Of a DNA stretch of 64,000 nucleotides, positions 1 through 12,668 are shown in pieces. The notes beneath the pieces are model-generated. The model saw nothing but the letters and a program-made list of their open reading frames with translations, did not search any database and had not been told where the DNA came from. The position numbers and the translations under genes are program-made. Origin of the DNA: Leclercia adecarboxylata (GTDB lineage: Bacteria > Pseudomonadota > Gammaproteobacteria > Enterobacterales > Enterobacteriaceae); the NCBI RefSeq assembly GCF_023639785.1, contig NZ_CP098325.1:3906001-3970000 (forward strand), given 5' to 3'. Within the stretch, counting starts at the first letter, position 1. Each line of letters opens with the position of its first letter.

Positions 1-2529
<2,529 letters not shown>

Positions 2530-2654
2530 TCACAACCCGAAGATGTTTCACTTCATGATTGTGAAAATTTGAGAGACTCGAACACACCTGATTCTGTTCC
2601 TGTTTACGGAGAACAGACACGGTGTGTCGTTTCAATTTTCAGCTTGATCCAGAT

Positions 2655-2666
2655 TTTTAAAGAGCA
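2655..2666 (-). promoter_or_regulatory. boxA antitermination site in 16S-23S spacer
   Basis: Minus-strand TGCTCTTTAAAA in the spacer between tRNA-Glu and 23S. It matches the rrn boxA that loads NusB/NusE for antitermination ahead of 23S. Confidence 0.75.
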
Positions 2667-2739
2667 AATATCTCAAACGTCACCCGAAGATGAGTTTTGA
2701 GATATAACGGCAGGTGACTTTCACTCACAAACCAGCAAG

Positions 2740-2815
2740 TGGCGTCCCCTAGGGGATTCGAACCCCTGTTACCGCCGTGAAAGGGCGGTGTCCTGGGCCT
2801 CTAGACGAAGGGGAC
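2740..2815 (-). tRNA. tRNA-Glu (anticodon UUC)
   Basis: A 76-nt tRNA encoded in the 16S-23S spacer. The acceptor stem GTCCCC/GGGGAC, the anticodon loop CCTTTCACG with TTC, the T-arm GGGGTTCGAATCCCC and an encoded CCA end (2740-2743) are all visible. A single tRNA-Glu spacer is the arrangement of the E. coli rrnB/C/E/G class. Confidence 0.97.
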
Positions 2816-2900
2816 ACTGAAGTCTCAATCGCAAGACGCCTTGCTATTTACTTTTCATCAGACAATCTGTGTGAGCACTACAAAGGCAGGTTCTTTAAGG

Positions 2901-4440
<1,540 letters not shown>

Positions 4441-4572
4441 AAGTTTGATGCTCGTGAATTAAACTTCGTAATGAATTACGTATGTTCACTCAGAGACTTG
4501 GTATTCATTTATTGTCCGAAGACATTAAGAATCCATGTCACTTTGAGTGCCCACACAGATTGTCTGATAAAT

Positions 4573-4584
4573 TGTTAAAGAGCA
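4573..4584 (-). promoter_or_regulatory. boxA antitermination site in rRNA leader
   Basis: Minus-strand TGCTCTTTAACA, followed by the conserved leader segment AATTTATCAGACAATCTGTG. This is the nut-like boxA of the 16S leader that allows antiterminated rRNA transcription. The flanking leader also pairs with the region behind 16S to form the RNase III stem. Confidence 0.8.
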
Positions 4585-4622
4585 GTGCAACGCGGCTTTC
4601 GCTCACCGTTGCGAGGTGGCGT

Positions 4623-4650
4623 ATATTACGCTTTCCTCTTTCAGAGTCAA
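4623..4650 (-). promoter_or_regulatory. rRNA operon promoter P2
   Basis: Minus-strand -35 TTGACT (4645-4650), 16-bp spacer, -10 TAATAT (4623-4628), followed by a GC-rich discriminator. Position and sequence match the constitutive P2 promoters of E. coli rrn operons. Confidence 0.8.
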
Positions 4651-4731
4651 GCGATTATTTCACGCTTTTCTCTTCAACCGGCCCGGCTGTTTGTGTGAAG
4701 TGATTCACATCCGCCGTGTCGATGGAGGCGC

Positions 4732-4785
4732 ATTATAGGGAGTTCTCCTGAGGCCGCAACCCTTAAATAACAGAAAAATGACTGA
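4732..4785 (-). promoter_or_regulatory. rRNA operon promoter P1 with UP element
   Basis: Minus-strand -35 TTGCGG (4754-4759), 16-bp spacer and consensus -10 TATAAT (4732-4737). The discriminator GCGCC is typical of stringently controlled promoters. The A/T-rich stretch at 4762-4785, upstream of -35, fits an UP element. Together with P2 and boxA it fills the gap 4441-4892. Beyond 4785 I see only further upstream sequence, where Fis sites would be expected but are not obvious by eye. Confidence 0.8.
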
Positions 4786-4892
4786 CTGCTGCATTCCCCA
4801 GCAAAACCCCGCCTTATACCTGTTTACACACAGACTTATCCACAATCACACTGATTTTAGCCGCGGCGTACCCGGTAAGACGGGGTTTTGAG

Positions 4893-6266
4893 TTATTCGG
4901 AGGCTTGCTCTTTTCCTACCAGAACGGTGGTCAGCGTAAAGGACAACACCAGTGAAATCGCCACACCTGCCACGGCAAAGACAAAGTATGGACCTATATA
5001 AGCAGGCAAGCTGAAGATGCTCGACAGGATATAGCCGTAGAGACGCACGCCGAAGAAGGCAATAAAGGCAGAGGCGAGAGAGCTGGCCACTGTCGCCGCA
5101 ATGAACGCTTTTTTGTAGCGTGTCAGCACGCCAAAGAGTGCTGGCTCGGTAATGCCCAGCAGCGCAGAGATGGCCGCCGACAGCGTAACGGTCTTATACT
5201 GACGATTACGGCTCAGGCGCCAGATAGCAAACGTCGCCCCGGCAATCGCTATATTGGCCATAAACATCATCGGCATTAGCATGTCGTAACCACGGTCGCT
5301 AAAGTTCTGCAGGGCGATGGGCGTCATCGCATGGTGCATCCCGGTCAGGATCGCCACCGGGCGGATGGCCCCGACAATAAGCCCGGCAAAACTGGCCGAC
5401 ACGCTAAACAGCCCTTCTATAAAGAAGGCGAGTCCTTTACCCAGCCAGATGCCGATGGGGCCGATCACCACCAGCGCCGCCAGTGCACCTATAAAGAGAG
5501 TGAGCGTGGGTGTAAATACGGTTTTGAGCACATCCGGCATAATGCTGTCGACCCAGCGATGGATATAGCTCAGTGCCAGCACCGAGAAAATCACCGGAAT
5601 TACGCTCGACGCGTAGTTAAAGACGGAGACCGGGATCGCATTCATTAACCAGAGGGCACTCACCGCACCTTCCTGATGTGTCGCCAGCGCTTTCGCTGCT
5701 TCTATTAAGGAGGGGTACATCAGACAGGCAGCAACCGCTGCGGCGAGATACTCATTCGTTTTGAAAATCCTGGCCGCCGACACCGCAAGGAAGAACGGCA
5801 GGAAATAAAAGACGCCGCTGGCGATAAGGTCGATCACCATAACGGTATCGCTTTTCGCCGAAACCACCTTCAGCGCGATGAGTCCGGCCAGCAGGCCTTT
5901 AATCATCCCAGCCCCGGCAATGGCCGGTACAATTGGGCCGAACACACCCGATACGGTATCCATAAAAAGAGAGACCAGGCTTTTACGTCCCTTTGTGACC
6001 GTCAGCGCATCGCTGGCATCCTCCCCCAGCACACTGAGCATTTGTTCGTACCAGCTGTTCACCTTTGGGCCGATGATGACCTGGAACTGATCGCTCTGGA
6101 GTTGTGCCCCCAGCACGCCGGGCACATTTTTGATCGCGTTCTGATCCACTTTATTATCGTCGATTAAATCAAACCTCAGCCGCGTCATGCAGTGCCAGAC
6201 TTTATTAATATTCCCCTGCCCGCCAACCAGACGAATAATATTATTGATGGCTTCTTGCGTCCCCAT
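4893..6266 (-). CDS. PTS transporter IIBC component, glucose/beta-glucoside family
   Basis: A 457-residue inner-membrane permease that would import and phosphorylate a sugar. The N-terminal IIB domain (about residues 1-85) has the phospho-accepting Cys26 in NKVWHCMTRLRFDL. The IIC domain begins with PIVPAIAGAGMIKGL, has about ten membrane segments, and carries the GITEPALFGV motif near residue 370. There is no fused IIA domain, so it probably borrows Crr (IIA-Glc), as the sucrose and trehalose permeases do. The start at 6266 is chosen because AGGAG sits five bases upstream; in-frame codons further upstream would add an untypical AT-rich extension. It is divergent from the dehydratase gene and a GntR regulator lies beyond that. 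The substrate cannot be read from the sequence. Confidence 0.9.
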   Translation of the reverse strand: MGTQEAINNIIRLVGGQGNINKVWHCMTRLRFDLIDDNKVDQNAIKNVPGVLGAQLQSDQFQVIIGPKVNSWYEQMLSVLGEDASDALTVTKGRKSLVSLFMDTVSGVFGPIVPAIAGAGMIKGLLAGLIALKVVSAKSDTVMVIDLIASGVFYFLPFFLAVSAARIFKTNEYLAAAVAACLMYPSLIEAAKALATHQEGAVSALWLMNAIPVSVFNYASSVIPVIFSVLALSYIHRWVDSIMPDVLKTVFTPTLTLFIGALAALVVIGPIGIWLGKGLAFFIEGLFSVSASFAGLIVGAIRPVAILTGMHHAMTPIALQNFSDRGYDMLMPMMFMANIAIAGATFAIWRLSRNRQYKTVTLSAAISALLGITEPALFGVLTRYKKAFIAATVASSLASAFIAFFGVRLYGYILSSIFSLPAYIGPYFVFAVAGVAISLVLSFTLTTVLVGKEQASE

Positions 6267-6347
6267 AAAGACTCCTGCCGGTATTGTTGTCGTTTTATTG
6301 ATGCAGTGAGCATAAATAAACCACCCAAACAAAAAAAACCAATAAAA

Positions 6348-6363
6348 TTTGATGTCGCTCACA
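6348..6363 (-). promoter_or_regulatory. candidate CRP site upstream of PTS gene
   Basis: TGTGA-N6-TCAAA on the minus strand: a perfect left half and a 3-of-5 right half, about 80 bp upstream of the PTS start codon. It is plausible because PTS sugar genes are usually under catabolite control, but it is a single visual match. Confidence 0.35.
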
Positions 6364-6384
6364 AACAGCCTGAATAAGAGATAC

Positions 6385-6418
6385 AAAACCGTGGCTAACA
6401 TAAAATTGGTACGGTTTT
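6385..6418. promoter_or_regulatory. inverted repeat in divergent PTS/dehydratase promoter
   Basis: AAAACCGT at 6385-6392 and ACGGTTTT at 6411-6418, 18 bp apart, in the AT-rich region between the divergent genes. It may be the operator for the GntR-family regulator encoded at 7729-8448, but the spacing is wider than usual for a single GntR dimer site. Confidence 0.3.
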
Positions 6419-6541
6419 TAATTAAAATAAAACCAAATAACTGACCAAAATAAATAATAAAAAAAACCATTTACCCGCCAACATTTTTAGGGTGATGATA
6501 TTCCCATTCTGTATTTCCACAGCGCAGCAAAGGAGTTTCTC

Positions 6542-7741
6542 GTGACGCCTGTGATCATCAAAAATATCGAGTGTTTTATTACCCGCCCGGACCGGCATAA
6601 CCTGGTAACCGTGCGCGTCACAACGGAACAGGGACCAGTCGGATATGGCTGCGCCACCTTCCAGCAGCGCCCTCTGGCGGTTAAAACCCTTGTTGATGAG
6701 TACCTCAAACCGCTGCTGATCGGCCGGGATGCTAACAACATCGAAGATCTGTGGCAGATGATGAACGTTAACGCCTACTGGCGTAACGGCCCGGTGATGA
6801 ATAATGCCATCTCCGGCGTGGATATGGCCCTGTGGGATATCAAAGGAAAACTGGCCGGCATGCCGCTGTATCAGCTGCTGGGGGGGAAATCCCGTGATGC
6901 GATCCCGGCTTACAGCCACGCCAGCGGCGAGACGCTGGAAGAGCTGTTTGCCTCGGTCGATAAACTGGTGGCGCAGGGTTATCGGCATATCCGCTGCCAG
7001 CTCGGTTTTTACGGCGGCACGCCGTCGGCCCTGCATGCCCCGGAAAACCCAACGGCAGGCGCCTGGTTCGATCAGCATGAATATATGAGCAATACCGTGG
7101 AGATGTTCCGTGCCCTGCGCGAGAAATATGGCTGGAAGCTCCAGCTCTTGCACGATGTCCATGAGCGTCTGTTCCCCCAGCAGGCGGTGCTGCTGGCCAA
7201 ACAGCTGGAGCCTTATCAGCCCTATTTTATCGAAGATATTTTGCCGCCCCAGCAGAGCGCCTGGCTGGAGCAGGTTCGTCAGCAAAGCTGCGTCCCGCTG
7301 GCAATGGGTGAGTTATTCAATAATCCGGCTGAGTGGCACGACGTGATTGTGAATCGTCGCATCGACTTTATTCGCTGCCATGTTTCGCAGATCGGCGGCA
7401 TTACCCCCGCGCTGAAGCTGGCGCATTTATGCCAGGCCTTTGGCGTGCGTCTTGCCTGGCATGGCCCCGGCGATATGACCCCGATCGGCGTGGCGGTCAA
7501 TACGCACCTGAATATTCATCTGCACAATGCCGCCATTCAGGAGTTTATTCCCCGCTCGGCCACTACCGACAGCGTGTTCCCCGGCGCGCCTGAGGTGAAA
7601 GACGGGTTTATCTACCCACCTGACGCACCAGGCATCGGCACCGGCTTTAATGAAGAGCAGGCGCTGGCGCATCCGGTGTTCTGGCGCCCGCACGAGTGGA
7701 CGCAAAGCCGCCTGCCGGACGGCACCATTCATACGCCCTGA
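6542..7741 (+). CDS. enolase-superfamily sugar-acid dehydratase, ManD/RspA type
   Basis: A 399-residue enzyme of the mandelate racemase/enolase superfamily, in the D-mannonate dehydratase (ManD)/RspA subgroup. It should remove water from an aldonic acid to give a 2-keto-3-deoxy acid. A capping domain ([16 protein letters not shown]) precedes a TIM barrel. The likely Mg ligands are Asp205 (LLHDVHER), Glu231 (FIEDIL) and Glu257 (MGELFN), with His307 (WHGPGD) and Glu334 (IQEF) in the usual catalytic places. It starts with GTG, five bases after AGGAG. Its stop overlaps the convergent GntR gene by 13 bp. Members of this subgroup vary from good mannonate or gluconate dehydratases to almost inactive proteins, so the substrate is open. 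Confidence 0.85.
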   Translation: MTPVIIKNIECFITRPDRHNLVTVRVTTEQGPVGYGCATFQQRPLAVKTLVDEYLKPLLIGRDANNIEDLWQMMNVNAYWRNGPVMNNAISGVDMALWDIKGKLAGMPLYQLLGGKSRDAIPAYSHASGETLEELFASVDKLVAQGYRHIRCQLGFYGGTPSALHAPENPTAGAWFDQHEYMSNTVEMFRALREKYGWKLQLLHDVHERLFPQQAVLLAKQLEPYQPYFIEDILPPQQSAWLEQVRQQSCVPLAMGELFNNPAEWHDVIVNRRIDFIRCHVSQIGGITPALKLAHLCQAFGVRLAWHGPGDMTPIGVAVNTHLNIHLHNAAIQEFIPRSATTDSVFPGAPEVKDGFIYPPDAPGIGTGFNEEQALAHPVFWRPHEWTQSRLPDGTIHTP

Positions 7742-8448
7742 TTTTGCCGCCAGGCTAAGTTATCGCGGTTCCAGGGGCTGACGTAAGTGCAGGTGTAGTT
7801 GATATCAATGATGTCGCTCACCTCAAATACCCGGCCCCCCTCCAGTATTCCCCGGTTATTGATATGCATTGCCGGCCCGCCTTTTTTGCAGCCCAGCAGC
7901 ACCGCCTGCTCACGGCTGACGCTGACCGCCCGGTAGGTGGTGAGCATATGGGAAATCACCAGTCCTTTACTTAATACGTACTGCTGAATAGAGCGCTCAA
8001 TGACCTGTTGATTGAGATCCGGGAAATCGGCGGCTGGCATGCTGGATACCTCCAGCTGTACGGGCTGGTTATCGACGTAGCGCAGGCGGCAGAAGTGCCA
8101 GATAAAGCTCTCTTCATCGATACCGAAGATCTGCTGTACCGCGCGATCGGGCCGCGTCTTATGCAGGCTGATCATCCGGTAGCGCATCTGATCAAACCGC
8201 TTTTCCGTGATCGAGTTGTAGATCAGCGGATTATTGCGGGCGTGCTCGTTGATCCATATCCCCGAGCCCTGGACTATCCGCACCACGCCAATGCTCACCA
8301 GCTTCTCCAGCGCCTGGCGGATAGTGAAACGCGACACGCCATACTCTTCGGCAAGCTGCCTCTCAGGAGGAAGTTTGCGTGGCCCCGCCGTGGTGTCCTG
8401 ATAGATTTTGCTCAGCAGATCCTGGGTCACAAACTCTTTCTTTTTCAT
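7729..8448 (-). CDS. GntR-family (HutC/UTRA) transcriptional repressor
   Basis: A 239-residue regulator. The N-terminal winged helix ([20 protein letters not shown]) is followed by a UTRA ligand-binding domain from about residue 75, with the family signature near the end ([17 protein letters not shown]). The start at 8448 (MKKKEF) has AGGAC six bases upstream; a longer form from 8499 lacks a ribosome site. It probably senses the substrate, or its phosphorylated form, and controls the divergent PTS and dehydratase promoters at 6267-6541. It is convergent with, and slightly overlaps, the dehydratase gene. The interval 8449-8523 holds its promoter. Confidence 0.88.
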   Translation of the reverse strand: MKKKEFVTQDLLSKIYQDTTAGPRKLPPERQLAEEYGVSRFTIRQALEKLVSIGVVRIVQGSGIWINEHARNNPLIYNSITEKRFDQMRYRMISLHKTRPDRAVQQIFGIDEESFIWHFCRLRYVDNQPVQLEVSSMPAADFPDLNQQVIERSIQQYVLSKGLVISHMLTTYRAVSVSREQAVLLGCKKGGPAMHINNRGILEGGRVFEVSDIIDINYTCTYVSPWNRDNLAWRQNQGV

Positions 8449-8523
8449 TATTCGGTCCTGAAATCCTTCAACCGTCGACGGGGTGTGTAAGGGTAACATT
8501 TTGCGATCGGTTTATTCAGCCTC

Positions 8524-9363
8524 TCAGCAATCCGGCAAACCCTGCGCCAGTAGCTGAGGCCAGATTGCCGCCCAGTCCGAGCCATGCGCCATTGCGCCGA
8601 TTGCCTCGACCCGCGCGCATTTTTCCCCCACCGCCTGCTGAAAACGCACGGCAACGGCGGGCGGTACGGTAGTGTCATCTCCGCCGCTGAAGTGGATCTG
8701 CGGCAGGGCGCGCAGCGCGGGAGCTTTATCGATGGCGCTAGCGGCGGTGGGCATCGGGGTGACATGATGCAGGGCGTTCACGTACGCAACGTCGAGATTC
8801 CCCGCCACCGTGCGCAGGGAACGCACATCGCTCCGGCGCGCCGCCAACAGCGCGGCAATATTCCCGCCCCCGGAGTAGCCAATCAGATCGATCCTCACTC
8901 CCGGATAACGCTGTATTGCGCGGTCAAGCGCCATATTCATCGCCTCAATCACCGCGGGCGAGAAGCGATCCTGCGTCCAGATATTGACGCGGCAACTGGC
9001 CGGCAGAGGTGGCCCGATAAACTGACAGGGCCGGGCAAGGTAAAGCACGCTGGCGTGGTAATCCGCCGCCGCCAGTTTCAGACCGACTGGATTGCGTGGC
9101 GTCGGGTTATCGGATGGCTTGATGCGGTTTTTCCAGGCAAAGCCATCTCCCTCGATGTAGACATGCAGCGTCCTGACCGGCGTCGCGATCCGGTGCCAGC
9201 CGACAATCGGGAAGGGATCTGTATCAAATTTTTCACTGGTAAGACCAGCGCGTGCTGCGATCTGCTGCGCGGCCACATTGGGATCGACGGAAATACAGCC
9301 GCTCAATAATAAAGACAAACTAATCAATAAGCTTCCCTTAAAAAGATAAGGATATATCCACAT
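8524..9363 (-). CDS. lipoprotein alpha/beta hydrolase, function unknown
   Basis: A 279-residue protein with a lipoprotein signal: a hydrophobic stretch ending LLLSGC, with the lipidated Cys23. Residue +2 is Ile, not Asp, so outer-membrane sorting is expected. The body is an alpha/beta hydrolase with nucleophile elbow GYSGGG (Ser164), an acid in GGDD (Asp229 or 230) and His260 in MAHGSD. That makes a plausible catalytic triad for an esterase or lipase-like enzyme on the periplasmic side. The natural substrate is unknown. It stands alone between the GntR gene and the first autotransporter. Confidence 0.8.
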   Translation of the reverse strand: MWIYPYLFKGSLLISLSLLLSGCISVDPNVAAQQIAARAGLTSEKFDTDPFPIVGWHRIATPVRTLHVYIEGDGFAWKNRIKPSDNPTPRNPVGLKLAAADYHASVLYLARPCQFIGPPLPASCRVNIWTQDRFSPAVIEAMNMALDRAIQRYPGVRIDLIGYSGGGNIAALLAARRSDVRSLRTVAGNLDVAYVNALHHVTPMPTAASAIDKAPALRALPQIHFSGGDDTTVPPAVAVRFQQAVGEKCARVEAIGAMAHGSDWAAIWPQLLAQGLPDC

Positions 9364-9442
9364 GCCGCCACCAGCCTTAACTCAAATTATAAACATTAAA
9401 AAAAATGTGGAATAAATTCAGGCTGAAATAATTAAGCTCCAC

Positions 9443-9471
9443 TTATTGTTTTCAGCAACAAATTGTATATT
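9443..9471 (+). promoter_or_regulatory. candidate sigma-70 promoter of first autotransporter
   Basis: -35 TTATTG (9443-9448), 17-bp spacer, -10 TATATT (9466-9471), about 80 bp before the start codon at 9551. A 14-bp perfect palindrome lies just downstream at 9487-9500. Confidence 0.4.
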
Positions 9472-9486
9472 CTGCGCCCGAAGATA

Positions 9487-9500
9487 TCGGATTAATCCGA
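9487..9500. promoter_or_regulatory. 14-bp perfect palindrome, possible operator
   Basis: TCGGATTAATCCGA is perfectly self-complementary and sits between the proposed -10 box and the start codon of the autotransporter, where a bound repressor would block transcription. The cognate regulator is unknown. Confidence 0.35.
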
Positions 9501-9550
9501 AGAAATCGCCCCAGCATTTTGCACAACATCGCAACTTATGACGGAATACC

Positions 9551-12500
9551 ATGGAAAAGAAACGCCTTAGCCAGCTTATCTCTTTGCTGGTTGCATCGAC
9601 CGCTGCACAAGCTTTCGCAACGTCTCCCGAGTTAATTATCGACACGCCGACGAGCAATATTCAGATCGCTGACGCAAAAGAGTTAGTGCATATAACTCAC
9701 GACGGAAGCCTCTCCGGCATCCCCACCACCGCCTTAACCGTGAACGCGGGCGTTAGTGTAACAACGCTTACCAATGACGGGAGCATTAGCGGCAATACTG
9801 ATAACCCCTTATCAGGAAACGATAATATTGTTCAGATTAATGGAACAGTAGGTACGCTTAACAATAACGGCACCCTTTCCAGCCTGAGCCAGTATCAAAA
9901 CGGCAGCGTCGTGGCGCTGGGTGCAACAGGCGTGGTTGATACCTTCATCAACACCGGCACCCTTGAGAGTATGCCGGGCTCTTACAACATCTTCGCTTTT
10001 AATAACAGCGGTACGGTGAGCAATGCCGGGAAGATCGGCACCCTGACCAACACCATGGATGGCAAGATTGTGGGCTATCGTGGCATCAACAATCTGGGCA
10101 CCCTTGATAACCTGAACAACGCCGGCCTGATCGCTTCCGTGAACAACCAGAACGGCATGTACGGAGGGCAGAAAGGCGCCATTTTTAACAGCGGTACCAT
10201 TGGCACGCTGCACAACTCCGGGACGATCGAAGGCGGCACGACCGACTATTATGGTACCTCGGCGATCATCAACCAGGGCGTTATCAACACCCTCGTCAAT
10301 GACGGTAAAATCAACGGCAGCTCCTACGGCATTATCAACTCCGGCACCCTCGGCTCCCTTGAGAATAACGGGACAATCACTGCCAATGACATCGCTGTCT
10401 ACAACAACAGCAGTAGCAACACCCTGATTGGCACCCTCGTCAACAAGGGTGAAATAGCAGGTAACTGGAGCGGGATTTACATCTGGAACAACAACAGCCA
10501 GGGCAACACTGAGATCGTTAACAACGGTCAGTTAAGCGGTGGCGGCTATGCCCTGTTTGTTAACGGCAATAACAGCGACACGGTGACCCTCGTCAATACC
10601 GGCACCGTTACCGGTGACATCTACTCCACCAGCGCGGCGCCATTTATCATTAATGGCGGCACCAGCATGGGCATCCTGACCGGCCTCGACGGCGCGACGG
10701 GCACCATTACCGGCTCCAGCGTGACATTCGGCAGCGGCGCCCTGCTGCTCAACGACAATATCAGTACCTTCAGCAGCATCCCCGAATATGGCCTGATGTC
10801 ACTGCAGATGAGCGAAGAGGTTGAGGTAACCCCCGGCATCGTGCTGAACGAAGCCGCCTCCCTGCAGGTGAACAACAGCATTAATATCCTGGGCGATTAC
10901 CACCAGAAAGCGGCCGCCACGCTGATCTCCGGCGTCTCCGATCTGGCCGTGGCCAACGGCGATCTGCTTGCCGATGCGGGCTATGGTCGCCTGAACGTCA
11001 GCGGCAATGCCACCATCGACGCGGGCTCCAGCATCCATCTGCTGCGCACCGGCAGCACCTATCAGTTTGCCGAAGGGCAGCGTTATGTGGTGATCAATGC
11101 CTCAGGCGCCCAGACCGACTACCACGCCGACCAGCTGAACTACAAAGCGCTCGGTTACCATGGAACGGTTAACGGCACCGTCTATGAAGACGCGCAGAGC
11201 AAAGCCCTGGTATTAACCCTGGGCGCGGAGCCGGTCATTCCAGACCCGGTAGAGCCGCAGCCTCAGCCGGAGCCGCAACCTGAACCTCAGCCTGAGCCGA
11301 CGCCAGAGGTCACTCCCCCAGTGGTCACTGAGCCAGAAGTCACCCCGCCAGTCGTGACAGCGCCGGTGCAGCCTGCGCCATCAGAGCCCGCTCCTGCCCA
11401 GCCGGACAAACGGGGATATGCCACTATCCCAAGCGCCACTGCGTCACTCGGCGGGCTGGCGAGCTATTCCGGTATCGCCTCTCCAGAGCTGCTGAACCTG
11501 TATAACGCCTCGCTGGCGATTGAAGGTAAACAGGAGGCGAACCGCGTTGGCGAGCGTCTTTCCACCAGCCAGAATCTCAATACCAGTTCAGCGGCAAACG
11601 TTGCCACCTCTACTGCTCAGGCCGTAGTGGGTGCTCATATCGATGCCGTTCGGCATCCACAAGCCTCCGGCGTAAGCGGAGTGGCAACCGGTGATGACTA
11701 CGCGGACAACTGGATCGTCTGGGGCCAGCCGTTTGGCGGCTATGCCCGTCAGGACAGCAGCGACGACGTGAGCGGTTACTCGGCGAAATTTGGCGGCCTG
11801 ATCATCGGTGCCGACCGCGCGTTAGGGGACGACTGGCGTCTGGGCGCGGCGCTGAACTACAGCAACACCTCCGTGCACGGTAAAGACAACCTGAGCGGCA
11901 ACACCTCCACCGCCGATAACTACGGCGTGATTGGTTACGCAGGCTATACCGGTAACCCGTGGTACCTGAACCTCTCCGCTGGCCTGAACCGTCAGAACTA
12001 CAGCTCCGTTCGCCGGGCAGATTTCACCGGCTTCTCCGGCGCGGCCCACGGCAAGTTCAACGGTCAGTCCGTTACCCTGCAAAGTGAGTTTGGCTACCCG
12101 ATCGCGCTGCCGGCCGACGTGGTCCTGACCCCGCTGGCGGCCCTGACCTACGGCTATCAGCATGTGGATGGCTACAGTGAAACCGGCGGTAACGGCATGG
12201 CGCTGGATGTAAGCAGCACGCATTCACAGTCGGTCGTGAGCGATATCGGTGCCCGTATCGAGAAGACTTTCTCTACCGGTCTGGGTAACCTGACGCCGTT
12301 CGCCCAGATCTCCTGGATCCACCAGTACGATAACCGTCAGGTCAGCAGCCATGCGACCTACGCCGCCGACGCCATCGGCGAAACCAGCTTTATCACCAAA
12401 GGCGCTTCACCGGTGGAAGATATGGCTGGGGTTGCTATCGGCAGCACGCTGTACGACGCCAATAACCTGAGCTTCGACGCACGTTACGATCTGCAGGCAG

Positions 12501-12553
12501 GCGACCGTTACCAGGCGCACACCTTCAGCCTGCGTTTACGCAAGTCGTTCTGA
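9551..12553 (+). CDS. autotransporter outer-membrane beta-barrel protein (type Va)
   Basis: A 1000-residue protein. A Sec signal peptide (about 1-23, ending AQAFA) leads a passenger of about 530 residues made of imperfect repeats such as LNNSGTIEG and LVNDGKING, typical of a right-handed beta-helix. A proline/glutamate-rich linker follows at about 560-625, built from tandem PQPEP units. A C-terminal beta-barrel (about 719-1000, from DNWIVWGQPFGGYARQ) ends in SLRLRKSF, the terminal Phe used by BamA. It is probably an AIDA-like adhesin or surface-displayed protein. No serine protease motif (GDSGS) was seen. The gene is monocistronic, with its own promoter candidate and a strong terminator. The linker DNA is repetitive and could vary in length. 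Confidence 0.9.
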   Translation: MEKKRLSQLISLLVASTAAQAFATSPELIIDTPTSNIQIADAKELVHITHDGSLSGIPTTALTVNAGVSVTTLTNDGSISGNTDNPLSGNDNIVQINGTVGTLNNNGTLSSLSQYQNGSVVALGATGVVDTFINTGTLESMPGSYNIFAFNNSGTVSNAGKIGTLTNTMDGKIVGYRGINNLGTLDNLNNAGLIASVNNQNGMYGGQKGAIFNSGTIGTLHNSGTIEGGTTDYYGTSAIINQGVINTLVNDGKINGSSYGIINSGTLGSLENNGTITANDIAVYNNSSSNTLIGTLVNKGEIAGNWSGIYIWNNNSQGNTEIVNNGQLSGGGYALFVNGNNSDTVTLVNTGTVTGDIYSTSAAPFIINGGTSMGILTGLDGATGTITGSSVTFGSGALLLNDNISTFSSIPEYGLMSLQMSEEVEVTPGIVLNEAASLQVNNSINILGDYHQKAAATLISGVSDLAVANGDLLADAGYGRLNVSGNATIDAGSSIHLLRTGSTYQFAEGQRYVVINASGAQTDYHADQLNYKALGYHGTVNGTVYEDAQSKALVLTLGAEPVIPDPVEPQPQPEPQPEPQPEPTPEVTPPVVTEPEVTPPVVTAPVQPAPSEPAPAQPDKRGYATIPSATASLGGLASYSGIASPELLNLYNASLAIEGKQEANRVGERLSTSQNLNTSSAANVATSTAQAVVGAHIDAVRHPQASGVSGVATGDDYADNWIVWGQPFGGYARQDSSDDVSGYSAKFGGLIIGADRALGDDWRLGAALNYSNTSVHGKDNLSGNTSTADNYGVIGYAGYTGNPWYLNLSAGLNRQNYSSVRRADFTGFSGAAHGKFNGQSVTLQSEFGYPIALPADVVLTPLAALTYGYQHVDGYSETGGNGMALDVSSTHSQSVVSDIGARIEKTFSTGLGNLTPFAQISWIHQYDNRQVSSHATYAADAIGETSFITKGASPVEDMAGVAIGSTLYDANNLSFDARYDLQAGDRYQAHTFSLRLRKSF

Positions 12554-12571
12554 TTGTTATGCAGGATCAAC

Positions 12572-12595
12572 GGGGCCCCAGCGGCCCCTTTTTTT
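12572..12595 (+). terminator. intrinsic terminator of first autotransporter
   Basis: Stem GGGGCC/GGCCCC with a five-base loop, followed by seven T residues, 19 bp after the stop codon. Confidence 0.85.
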
Positions 12596-12668
12596 ATGTC
12601 CGGCGTAATACGTTGTGTTTTTCGCCGGGCAGATCGATAGTGTCTGTTTTACTAACCCGTTAAATGAT

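Noticed and set aside
6422-7285. 287-residue minus-strand frame opposite the dehydratase gene
   Set aside because: It is the antisense of a well-supported enolase-superfamily gene and resembles no protein family; similar GC-rich shadows occur opposite most genes here.
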